The position numbers and the translations under genes were made by a program. The notes under the pieces are model-generated. The model did no database searches. It was not told where the DNA came from and saw only the letters and a list, made by a program, of their open reading frames with translations. 64,000 bases of DNA from Prinsepia uniflora (lineage: Eukaryota > Streptophyta > Magnoliopsida > Rosales > Rosaceae), in the NCBI GenBank assembly GCA_032719365.1, contig CM064873.1, positions 49,040,955-49,104,954 on the forward strand, written 5' to 3'. Position 1 is the stretch's first letter. Each line of letters opens with the position of its first letter. Shown piece after piece: positions 36,001-45,300 of the stretch.

Positions 36001-38562
36001 GTCTCACCAGTCCAAGTAGTCCCAAAGAAAAGTGGAGTCACAGTTGTTGCGAACAGTGAAGGAGAGCTAGTGCCCCAGCGAACAGTGACCGGATACAGAG
36101 TCTGCATCGACTATCGACGCCTGAACAAAGCAACTAGGAAGGATCACTTTCCTTTGCCCTTCATTGATCAAATGCTTGAAAGGTTAGCAGGTCACTCCTA
36201 TTATTGCTTTCTTGATGGTTATTCCGGGTACAATCAAATCTGTATCGCTCAAAATGACCAAGATAAAACGACTTTCACTTGTCCTTTTGGCACTTTTGCC
36301 TACCGAAGAATGCCTTTCGGTTTATGTAACGCCCCAGGTACTTTCCAAAGATGCATGCTTTCTATTTTCTCTGAATACGTCGAAAAAATAATTGAAGTAT
36401 TTATGGACGATTTTAGTGTCTTTGGGGATAGTTTTGATGCATGCTTAGAACACTTAGCACTTATCTTACAAAGGTGTGTCGAAACTAATCTGGTACTTAA
36501 CTGGGAGAAATGCCATTTCATGGTTAGACAAGGGATAGTCTTGGGCCATATTGTCTCTGAAAGAGGAATTGAAGTCGATAAATCTAAAGTTGATACTGTG
36601 CGCCACTTACCCTCTCCCACTTCGGTGAGAGGAATCCGTTCATTTCTTGGTCACGCAGGATTTTACAGAAGATTTGTCCAAGACTTCTCCCACATTGCAA
36701 GGCCCTTGTGCCGACTGCTTCAGAAAGAGACACCCTTCGTCTTTGATGCAGACTGTCAGGAAGCTTTTGAGAAGCTTAAAAATCTCTTAACCACTGCCCC
36801 CATTCTTTGTGCCCCTGATTGGTCCTTACCCTTTGAACTAATGTGCGATGCCTCTGATTATGCAGTTGGAGCCGTACTCGGACAAAGGCGGGATAAGAAG
36901 CCCTACGCCATCTACTATGCATCCAGAACCTTAAATGATGCCCAGATGAACTACACCACTACAGAAAAGGAGTTGCTTGCTGTTGTATTTGCTTTAGATA
37001 AATTTCGTTCTTATCTACTTCGAACTAAAGTCATTATTTACACTGATCATGCAGCACTGAAGTATCTCCTAGCCAAGAAGGAAGCGAAACCAAGACTGAT
37101 CCGATGGATTCTTCTTCTTCAAGAGTTTGACATCGAGATTAAAGATAAGAAAGGCGTAGAGAACGTGGTGGCGGATCATTTGAGTCGCATTGCACATGAG
37201 CGAGATCCTGTGGCGATTCAAGAGATGTTTCCAGACGAACAACTCTTCAGAATCGAGGGAGGTACTCCTTGGTATGCTGATATTGTCAATTATTTAGTCA
37301 CCAAGCAGTTGCCCACCACCCTCTCCCGTGCACAAAAAGATAAACTTAAGAAGCATGCTAGGCACTATATTTGGGATGAACCTTATTTGTGGAAACACTG
37401 TGCAGATTTATTGATTAGGAGATGTGTCCCTGATATTGAACATAGGTCAGTCCTAGAGTTCTGCCATAGCCATGCTTGTGGAGGCCACTTTGGATCTAGA
37501 AAAACTGCACTCAAAATCTTAGAATCTGGACTATATTGGCCCACACTTTTTAAAGATGCACATTCATTTTGCTTAGCCTGTGATAAATGTCAGAGATCAG
37601 GAAACTTAGGACGCAGGGATGAAATGCCACAACATTATGTTCTTACTGTTGAAATATTTGATGTTTGGGGTATCGATTTTATGGGTCCGTTTCCTCAATC
37701 TAATGGCTATCTCTATATCTTACTTGCCGTTGATTATGTATCAAAATGGGTGGAAGCTAAGGCCACCAGGACTAATGACTCTAAAACTGTTGCAGAATTC
37801 CTCAGAACTAACATTCTTTCCAGGTTTGGGATCCCGCGGGTCCTAATAAGTGATGGAGGAAGTCATTTCTGCAACAAGACCATTGAAGCTTTACTGAAAC
37901 GGTATGGTGTCACTCATCGAGTATCTACACCTTACCATCCTCAAACGAGTGGAATGGCGGAAGTCAGTAATAGAGAGATCAAGAAGATACTAGAGCGAAC
38001 TGTGGGTCCTAATCGAAAGGATTGGAGCCAACGGTTGGATGATGCACTTTGGGCATACAGGACGGCCTACAAAACACCTATAGGAATGTCTCCCTATAGG
38101 TTGGTGTACGGAAAAGCATGTCACCTTCCGGTGGAACTAGAGCATAAAGCATGGTGGGCCGTCAAAACGTTCAACATCAAGCTAGATGACGCCGGTCTGC
38201 ATCGGAAGCTCCAGCTGAGTGAGCTTGAGGAAATAAGAAATGATGCATTTGAAAGCACTCTGATCTACAAGGAAAAGGCAAAGGCATTTCATGACAAACA
38301 GATCAGGAGTAAAGCATTTGGCATTGGCCAGAAAGTTTTGCTTTTCAACTCTCGGCTTAGACTCTTTCCTGGTAAGTTATGTTCTAGATGGGTAGGACCT
38401 TTTGTTATCACTAATATTTTTGCCCATGGAGCCATACAGATAAAACACGTTGGAACTGGAAAAGAGTTCAAGGTCAATGGCCATAGATTGAAGCCTTATA
38501 TCGAGGCAATTGGCGAGCACGATGTGGAGTCAGAAAGAGTGCTACGACGTCCCATCAGATAA
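33052..38562 (+). CDS. Athila-like gag-pol polyprotein (copy 1), intact
   Basis: Single frame of 1836 codons. The start ATG is immediately preceded by an in-frame TGA, so it cannot extend upstream. Gag: capsid-like region about residues 110-280 (HLTEFQFIISSMCPDDADLE, FLTKYFPASKITVLRKEI) and a zinc knuckle about residues 320-332 (CSICSQGHLEEQC, CX2CX3HX4C). Protease: DLGASINVMP with D660. Reverse transcriptase from about 1014 (CIDYRRLNKATRKDHFPLP) with FMDD at 1117-1120. RNase H: CDASDYAVGAVLG near 1265 and YTDHAALKYLL. Integrase: HHCC finger from about 1471, catalytic D1542 (GIDFMG), D1601 (ISDGGSHF), E1637 (MAEVSNRE), i.e. D-D-35-E. The polyprotein would supply capsid, maturation, reverse transcription and integration for the element. 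No stops or frameshifts; all catalytic residues present, so it may still be active. Confidence 0.95.
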   Translation: MRAHQSKLDRLRRQLDISPSNATFRDALKRTSSFEPPSPIFGESKSEKSNSEEEQIFGTPITMARNLSIREQTCANTNGTTDFCIQYPEPRTNKKDIELKSGVLHQLPKFRGIRNEDPHKHLTEFQFIISSMCPDDADLEIMKLKAFPLSLEERARVWLLSLPPNHIDSWEKLVQEFLTKYFPASKITVLRKEITGIKQKEHDENFSQYYERFKELCASCPTHGITEGYLLTYFYEGLKGWDRGLLDAAANGSFLARSLVDGRALLESRALNDAQYEGADPISRKVHEVSSHAINDSKLDKITSMLSNMLELKKQVAPVCSICSQGHLEEQCPYTAREEDSGTEMAHAIGGYQGGPRTQGYSWRDPNNVLNPQHMSTGPNRVPDQFPRPTWQPRPTWQPRPPVPFSNFSHNHANNHTSSSSNPDYDKMLAALSQGQQTLMASTQALVTGQQNQQKDIADLKDQMGKVVDFMGKIQASGVLPPQPTPNPNVRPEANAITTRSGKVLGEIEPDPAVSEAEKHKVATKTTMAQPPVQPTHTQGNNPIPSSSVVTNSPFVHAPFPSRLAKSKKNESDEEILEIFKRVQINMPLIECIKQVPKYAKFLKELCTPRRQTREKEVVMVSETVSAVIQRRLPPKLKDPGSFSVPCVIGNKSFDKVMLDLGASINVMPYSLYVALGLGKLQHDDIIIQLADRSNVYPKGYVEDVLVQVNQLIFPADFYVLDMEDSPTNQAPLMLLGRPFMRTAKTKIDVFNGTLTMEVDGEEIGFNIFDAMRYPSSATHTTFSIDVCTSLAEKHFDSIREDTLNMIIQEGVGLTQSGDALVEDTDYELEPRIWDEVMTLNETPRMVNHQVPSSFPISTNATPPSVIQAPVLELKVLPDHLKYAYLGSDDTLPVIVSSALTESQEDRLVQVLTKYKTAIGWTLSDIKGISPTTCVHRILLEDDAKPSREAQRRLHPPMMEVVKQEVIKLLDCGVIYPISDSKWVSPVQVVPKKSGVTVVANSEGELVPQRTVTGYRVCIDYRRLNKATRKDHFPLPFIDQMLERLAGHSYYCFLDGYSGYNQICIAQNDQDKTTFTCPFGTFAYRRMPFGLCNAPGTFQRCMLSIFSEYVEKIIEVFMDDFSVFGDSFDACLEHLALILQRCVETNLVLNWEKCHFMVRQGIVLGHIVSERGIEVDKSKVDTVRHLPSPTSVRGIRSFLGHAGFYRRFVQDFSHIARPLCRLLQKETPFVFDADCQEAFEKLKNLLTTAPILCAPDWSLPFELMCDASDYAVGAVLGQRRDKKPYAIYYASRTLNDAQMNYTTTEKELLAVVFALDKFRSYLLRTKVIIYTDHAALKYLLAKKEAKPRLIRWILLLQEFDIEIKDKKGVENVVADHLSRIAHERDPVAIQEMFPDEQLFRIEGGTPWYADIVNYLVTKQLPTTLSRAQKDKLKKHARHYIWDEPYLWKHCADLLIRRCVPDIEHRSVLEFCHSHACGGHFGSRKTALKILESGLYWPTLFKDAHSFCLACDKCQRSGNLGRRDEMPQHYVLTVEIFDVWGIDFMGPFPQSNGYLYILLAVDYVSKWVEAKATRTNDSKTVAEFLRTNILSRFGIPRVLISDGGSHFCNKTIEALLKRYGVTHRVSTPYHPQTSGMAEVSNREIKKILERTVGPNRKDWSQRLDDALWAYRTAYKTPIGMSPYRLVYGKACHLPVELEHKAWWAVKTFNIKLDDAGLHRKLQLSELEEIRNDAFESTLIYKEKAKAFHDKQIRSKAFGIGQKVLLFNSRLRLFPGKLCSRWVGPFVITNIFAHGAIQIKHVGTGKEFKVNGHRLKPYIEAIGEHDVESERVLRRPIR

Positions 38563-40498
38563 ACTAAATTTGGTCTAGGCTGGATGGACGTTAAACTTCA
38601 AGCGCTTGTTGGGAGGCAACCCAATGTGTTCGCGAGTGTGAAGGAGTCATCAACACAGATTTGCTTTCTTTCAACCCTTCACTCTCTTTTATGTTTTTCT
38701 TTCTTATGTCATTTTCTTAAATCATCTTCCTTACTTTGATTCTATGTTTAAATTACTTCGTACTTTCCTACATTGAGGACAATGTAGAATTTAAGTATGG
38801 GGGAATGGTTTACAAATTGATTTGTGCATTTGAAATTGATTTATTAAGTCTTTCTTAATTTGCAATTGTTTTATTTCCATTTGTTTGTTTTATTTCCATT
38901 TGCAATTGTTTTATTTCTTTCTTAAAAAAAAAAAACAAAAACAAAAAAAAAAACAAAAAACAAAAAAAAAAACAAAAAAATTATTATTGCTTTCTTGAGT
39001 CTTTTTGTTTTAACGTAGTGTTTTTTTTGCGAGTCATCAAGTTGCCCTTTAACTTGTCAATGATATAAGTAAATGGAAATGATTATGTTATGGCCATAAA
39101 GATAATCACTACAACTTGAATTTGTTTGTTAATATTTTGTGATTAAGTGTTACTACTTGAAGATAATGCATGTAAATTGGTACATAAATAAGCATGATAT
39201 GATAAGTATGAATCATTTGAACCTTATGTGAGCTTTAGAACTTATATACATCTTTGATGAGTGATTCATAAGTTCTTTGTTTAAATTGATATACATATGC
39301 CTCATAACTGCTTGCCATAGCTTATAATGAACTCTAGAGCACTAGAACTTATTCTATGTGATTTTCAAAGCTTTTAAGTCAATAAATTCTCTGATTTTGG
39401 AAATGATTAAGGCATTAGGGTTAACACCACAAATTCAAACATCCATGTTCCCTATTTTGTGCGCACAAGTTGCGTCCCCCTTAGTTTTACCCCTTTTGAG
39501 CCCACATTAAGCCTTTCTTTCCTCACCATGATTATCTAAACACTTGAGCTTAGTATAGACATCTTTTACCTTTGTTCCAAGGACTCGGTTGAAGACATAA
39601 TGATTATGTAAAGAGAAAATGATGATATTGAAAGACTTTTATGTGTATTTTGTGGATTTACTTACTCAAACATTGTTGTATTTTTGACACATGTTATTAC
39701 CTTGATATATGAGAAAAAAAAAATGAAAAAAAAAGAGAAGAAAAAAAAAAAAAGAAAGAAAGAAAGATATATTTATCAAGGTAATAAGGTTTGATTATGA
39801 ATGTTTGAGTTGAGTCCTTTACATTTGTAAATCCGGCACAAAGAATGAATTCGAGGCCCAACAAGATGAAATTAGGTCTATGTTCGAAGGGATGGATTAC
39901 TGACATCATTGCACTAAGGTTGGGAAGTTATGATACGTTTTGGGAGTCTATTGAGTCTTGGAACGAATTTGAGCACCACTTGTCCTATATATTCCTTGCC
40001 TCTAAACTTAGCCCCATTACAACCTTCGTAAAGACCTTATGATCCTTAAGATGGTAAATTTTGATTAGTTGAGTCAATCACTTGAGTAAGCTTATGGTTT
40101 TGGTTCATTTGCGCAAGTATGTTTTGTTTTTATCTTGAGGTGTTTGTTTGAGATTTTGCAAAAGTACTTCATTTCGATTATGTGAGCATCTCTCACATAC
40201 TTTGAGTGCAAACACAAACCCTCACAAATTGAGTGAATTTATGAGTGCATATCCTTGTGAGTTGATTCATACTTGTCTTATTCGTGCAGAACTCCATTTC
40301 ACCATATTTACTCATTATCTTACTTGTTGAACATTTTGTTACCATATATTAACTTTTGAATTCCATTTGCTTAAATGTTTTAAGTGAAAATCTTTTATGC
40401 CATGATTATAACAATGAAATTTGAGACAAATGGTTAAGGGTCTACTTGTTTTGAATTCGTAGTTTAATTTTAGTATTTGCTAGGGACTAGCAAAGTTT
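38563..40498 (+). other. Non-coding 3' region of Athila-like element
   Basis: No env-like or other frame is supported. Marked structures: hairpin TTGGG-AGGCAA-CCCAA at 38609-38624, 46 bp after the pol stop; a perfect 8-bp stem CTACATTG-AGGA-CAATGTAG at 38768-38787, followed by a PPT-like tract TTTAAGTATGGGGGAAT (38790-38806); A/C-rich simple tracts 38923-38978; A/AAG tract 39713-39767. Confidence 0.7.
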
Positions 40499-40513
40499 AA
40501 GTGTGGGGGTATT
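40499..40513 (+). other. Polypurine tract of Athila-like element
   Basis: AAGTGTGGGGGTATT immediately before the TG of the LTR at 40514. This is the expected plus-strand priming site. Confidence 0.85.
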
Positions 40514-42349
40514 TGATAGGACGTTAAATAAGCATTATTTTATATTATTTTATACCCTTTATACTTGACTTTTAATATTAAAATATTAAATAAATTGATA
40601 AAATAAATTATTTTGTGATTTTTATGTTTAGAAAAATAAAGGTTGTAATTTGGAGTATTTTTGGCGAAAGAATCGTTTCGATCGGAATTATAACGAATAA
40701 AATATGGACGAAATTCGGTGGAATAATTAATTTAGTTATATTTTAATTAAATTAATTAGCTGCAGCCCATTTTTGCAGCCCAAAAAGAAAAGAAAAAAAG
40801 CCCAAGCCGTCAGCCCGTGCAGCTTCCTCCGGCCCAATCGCATCAGCCCAGGCCCGCGTCCCTGTGTAGCCGTGCGGCCCAGCTTCCTGCAGCCCAGAGG
40901 ACCCGTCGACAGGCGCCGGCCGAACTGCTCTCCCACCATTCGGTGCGCACCTGCCGAGCTGCAGCTCTCCAATTCAGCAGCCAGCCACCGAAATTTTCTT
41001 CCCTATTTTCCAGCAGATCCCATTTAGTTTCCAGCCACCTTCCAACAACTTTCCAACCCAATTTTACAACTTTACAACTCAAACCACCTCTAAACATCAT
41101 CACAAATCTTTATTACTCATCATTCCATTATTCCATTTTTTTTATTGTATTTTTATATTATTTTTGGTAGCTTTCTCCACCTATAAATAGGAGTTGATTT
41201 CACTTGTTGAAATCACTTCCAAGTAGCACAAAATTGAGCTTCTTATAGGAGAAATCTTGGCAAAATAGTTCCAATACAATTTTGAGAGTTCAAGTCCGAA
41301 TTTCCTTGTTTAATCTTCTTCCATCTTCATAAGGTTCCAGCCGCTGTTCGGTGTTCCTTGTGAAAAACAATCCATTGTTCTCATCCAATCTGAAAAGTGT
41401 AACATTTGCTCTCCATTCTCTTAAACTCTTTTATTTGTTATTGGTTCTAATTATAATGCAATATATGTATTGGTTTCTCCTTCCTATCTTTTGTGAAAAT
41501 TGAGTATAATCTCCATGTGTTTTACTTTCTAAAAATCATTTACTTCTTACATTTTAGAGCTTAAACTTCATTTCGAAACTAAATGTTGATCCGCTGTTCG
41601 GGGCATTTAGAGTAGATTTGGAGAGATTTAATGTATGACCGCTGTTCGGCGCATTAAATCACAAACTTAAGGTAATTATATTATAAGTAAAAATCCGCTG
41701 TTCGGTGCATTTATAATATGAATAATGTATGAAGAAATATGAGTTTGTGAAGGTATAATTTCGTGATTAATTCAAATATTTGCAATTGTAGTATGTTGTT
41801 GAAGTTTGTGTTTACGGGAAGTCTACTTTGTGCATAAGTTAGAATAGAAATAGAATGAGTTTATCTATGCTTTTACTTATTTACATAATTACAAACCTCT
41901 TCAAAACCCCCCTTGTTTATTCTTTATTCTTTTATTCTTTATTCTTTTATTCTTTGATGCTTTTATTCTTTCATTCCTTTATTATTTAATTTATTGATTC
42001 TTTGATTAATTAATTCCTTTGTTCTTTGATTAACTAAGTCCTTTATTCTTCTATTATTTCATTCTTTAATTCGTTAATTTATTAATTCTTTGTAATTCAT
42101 TAATTTATTATTATCTTGTTCATCTATTCTTTAATTTATTAATTCTTTGATTGTTTAATTCTTTTATTATTTAATTCTCTAATTCATTATTCTTTTATTC
42201 ATAATCCCACTAACACATTATTAATGTTCCCTAATTTCCCCGGTTAAGAACGATCCCTATTTACCAATACTACATCTACACAAAAAGGGTTTAAATTGCA
42301 CAACACTCGAATTACATGTTTAATTTAATGCGTAGTTTGGGCGTAGTCA
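40514..42349 (+). repeat. Athila-like LTR, copy 2 (shared by both tandem element copies)
   Basis: Identical to 29790-31659 over nearly all its length. A 34-bp deletion at about 40945 removes the stretch between GTGCGC and GCGCAC in copy 1, consistent with microhomology-mediated loss. It serves as 3' LTR of the first internal region and 5' LTR of the second. TATA box 41181-41190; stem-loop array 41328-41719. Confidence 0.92.
41328..41719 (+). other. Array of four CCGCTGTTCGG stem-loops (LTR copy 2)
   Basis: Same four hairpins as 30638-31029, unchanged, offset by 10690 bp. Confidence 0.75.
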
Positions 42350-45300
42350 ATTTTTGGCGCCGTTGCCGGGGAAATTGAAAATCATTTTAATTTGTTAGTG
42401 TATGTATATAACTTGTGCATATTATACTTGTTTATAAATTTTATTTTTGTTAATATTATATTTGTTTATAACATTTACTTACTTGTTTATATTTTATTTA
42501 TCCATCTTATTATTGTTCTTATTATGTTTGTTTATAATGCTCATACTTTACTTTTTCTTAATTTCTAATTTATACTTGTTCATAAATGTTAATAATTTTT
42601 TTTTTAATATATATATTTGTTCATAATAAATTTGATACTTGTTCATAAATGCATATTTTATATGTTCACTTTTCTTTACTTTTACTTTTATTTATTCCAT
42701 TATACTTTATTCCATTAACTTAATATTCACACTTTTTCTTTATTCCCTTAACTTAATATTCACACTTTTTCTTTATTCCCTTAACTTTAATTATATTACA
42801 TTAACTTTATTCCATTAACTTTCTTTTAATTTTATTACATAACCTTTATGTTCCACTAACTTTATGTTTACACTTATTTTATTTTTATCAATTATTTGTT
42901 TATGTCTTGTTAAACTTTAAATCTGAAATGAAAAAAAGAAAATTCGGAATAAATAAAAAAAAAAATTAAAAAAAAAATTAAAAAAAAATTAAAAAAAAAA
43001 TTAAAAAAAAAAATTTTAAATTTTTTTTATGAAACTTTATTCATCTTTGAATTTCCTAAAGTGTAAGTATTGTTTCCTATTAATTGTTTTAGAGTTGCAT
43101 GAATCTCTTAGTCCCTTTTTCTTCAAAATCTTACTTTCGGGAACAGGTAGTGCCCCTCTTATTTACTTTCTCCTTAACCCTTCATGATGTGTGGATTTCA
43201 TCACCACATACCATAGACTCGAATCTATGGACATGAGGTTGGGGCGGAGTTTGTAAACACTAGGGTTTGGTAATTCTCTACGTCATCATTTGGATTAATT
43301 ATGTTGTCTAGGAGAGTTATGACTGGTGACAAGTTTTGGATTAAGAAAGGGAACACCAATGGAGTATATGCCAAGCTAGCCTCGGGGTGCTCTTAAAATT
43401 ATCCTTGCTTCTCGCGTTACATCTATCTCAACTGGCCATGATTAATGTTGAATGGTGGAATGGTGGTTATCAGTACGCGCAGGCCGTACGCCCAGGAAAG
43501 TACTATGAGAAGCGGAAGGGGAAAGTTATTCATGACACTCTAAAACTCTACTTATTGCATTATTAGTTTGCATTTGAAATTTGTGTATTTTCTTTCCATT
43601 AACGTAACTTTTTGGTAATTCTGGTTTCTATTTATGTGCTATTTTATGCAAATCTCTACTATCTTACACTTATTATCTTTTCTTGTGTATACTTGCCTTC
43701 TAACTTAGAGTTTTGTTTTCATAGAGGTACGAACTTATGAATGCGTGCTCATCAATCTAAGCTTGATCGGCTGAGAAGACAACTTGACATCTCACCAAGC
43801 AACGCCACATTCAGAGACGCACTTAAGCGAACCAGTTCGTTCGAACCTCCATCCCCAATATTCGGTGAGTCCAAAAGCGAGAAGAGTAATTCAGAAGAAG
43901 AACAGATTTTTGGAACACCGATAACCATGGCACGAAACCTGAGTATCCGGGAGCAGACATGTGCAAACACAAATGGCACTACAGACTTCTGCATCCAGTA
44001 TCCCGAGCCTCGAACCAACAAGAAAGATATTGAGCTTAAGAGTGGAGTTCTTCATCAACTACCCAAGTTCCGTGGAATCAGAAATGAAGATCCACACAAA
44101 CACTTAACGGAGTTCCAATTCATCATTAGTAGTATGTGTCCGGATGATGCGGACTTGGAAATCATGAAGCTGAAAGCTTTCCCATTGTCCTTGGAAGAAA
44201 GAGCACGGGTATGGCTTTTAAGTCTCCCACCCAATCATATTGACTCTTGGGAGAAGTTGGTTCAGGAGTTTCTTACCAAGTACTTCCCTGCCTCAAAGAT
44301 TACGGTCTTAAGAAAAGAGATCACTGGAATCAAGCAGAAAGAACATGATGAGAATTTCAGCCAGTACTATGAGAGGTTTAAGGAACTTTGTGCTTCATGC
44401 CCTACTCACGGGATCACAGAAGGCTATCTTTTAACCTACTTTTATGAAGGACTCAAAGGTTGGGATAGAGGACTGCTCGATGCTGCAGCTAATGGAAGCT
44501 TCTTAGCTCGGAGCCTAGTAGATGGTCGTGCACTACTTGAAAGCCGTGCACTCAATGATGCACAATATGAAGGTGCCGATCCCATTTCTAGAAAGGTACA
44601 TGAGGTAAGTTCCCATGCTATAAATGATTCAAAGTTAGATAAAATCACCTCTATGCTTTCGAATATGCTTGAGCTAAAGAAACAGGTAGCTCCAGTTTGT
44701 TCCATATGCTCTCAAGGCCATCTTGAGGAACAATGTCCCTACACTGCAAGGGAAGAAGACTCCGGAACTGAAATGGCACACGCCATTGGAGGCTATCAAG
44801 GAGGGCCAAGGACCCAAGGTTACAGTTGGAGAGATCCGAACAATGTCCTAAACCCTCAGCACATGTCGACCGGGCCAAACCGTGTCCCAGACCAGTTCCC
44901 AAGGCCCACATGGCAACCAAGGCCCACATGGCAACCAAGGCCCCCGGTCCCATTTTCTAACTTTTCTCATAATCATGCAAATAATCATACTTCCTCATCT
45001 TCTAATCCTGATTATGATAAAATGCTGGCTGCTCTTTCCCAAGGGCAGCAAACACTAATGGCGTCAACTCAGGCTCTTGTCACAGGTCAGCAAAATCAAC
45101 AAAAAGACATCGCTGATCTCAAGGACCAAATGGGTAAGGTCGTGGACTTCATGGGTAAGATCCAAGCTAGCGGGGTGCTTCCACCTCAACCTACGCCCAA
45201 CCCAAATGTAAGACCGGAAGCCAATGCAATCACCACTCGAAGTGGTAAAGTGCTCGGAGAAATAGAACCAGATCCAGCCGTTTCTGAGGCTGAAAAGCAC

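Larger units (their letters stand above)
29790..42349 (+). mobile_element. Complete Athila-like Ty3 retrotransposon
   Basis: Structure: 5' LTR 29790-31659 (1870 bp, TGATAGGACG...GCGTAGTCA), primer-binding site at 31665, leader, gag-pol 33052-38562, about 1.9 kb non-coding 3' region, polypurine tract 40499-40513, 3' LTR 40514-42349 (1836 bp). The two LTRs are almost identical apart from one 34-bp deletion, so the insertion is young. Pol order is PR-RT-RNaseH-INT, as in Ty3 elements, and residue style (DLGASINVMP protease, FMDD RT) is Athila-type. No env-like frame follows pol. All parts needed for mobilisation appear intact. The probable left target 5-mer is CGTAC (29785-29789); the right flank cannot be checked because a second internal copy follows the 3' LTR. 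Confidence 0.93.

Noticed and set aside
33063..38477. Many minus-strand frames opposite gag-pol (and the same at 43752-49166)
   Set aside because: Shadows of the gag-pol frame; no domains.
38563..40498. Env-like third ORF of an Athila element
   Set aside because: Searched for a transmembrane or env-like frame between pol and the polypurine tract. Only frames of about 60-70 codons with no features were found.
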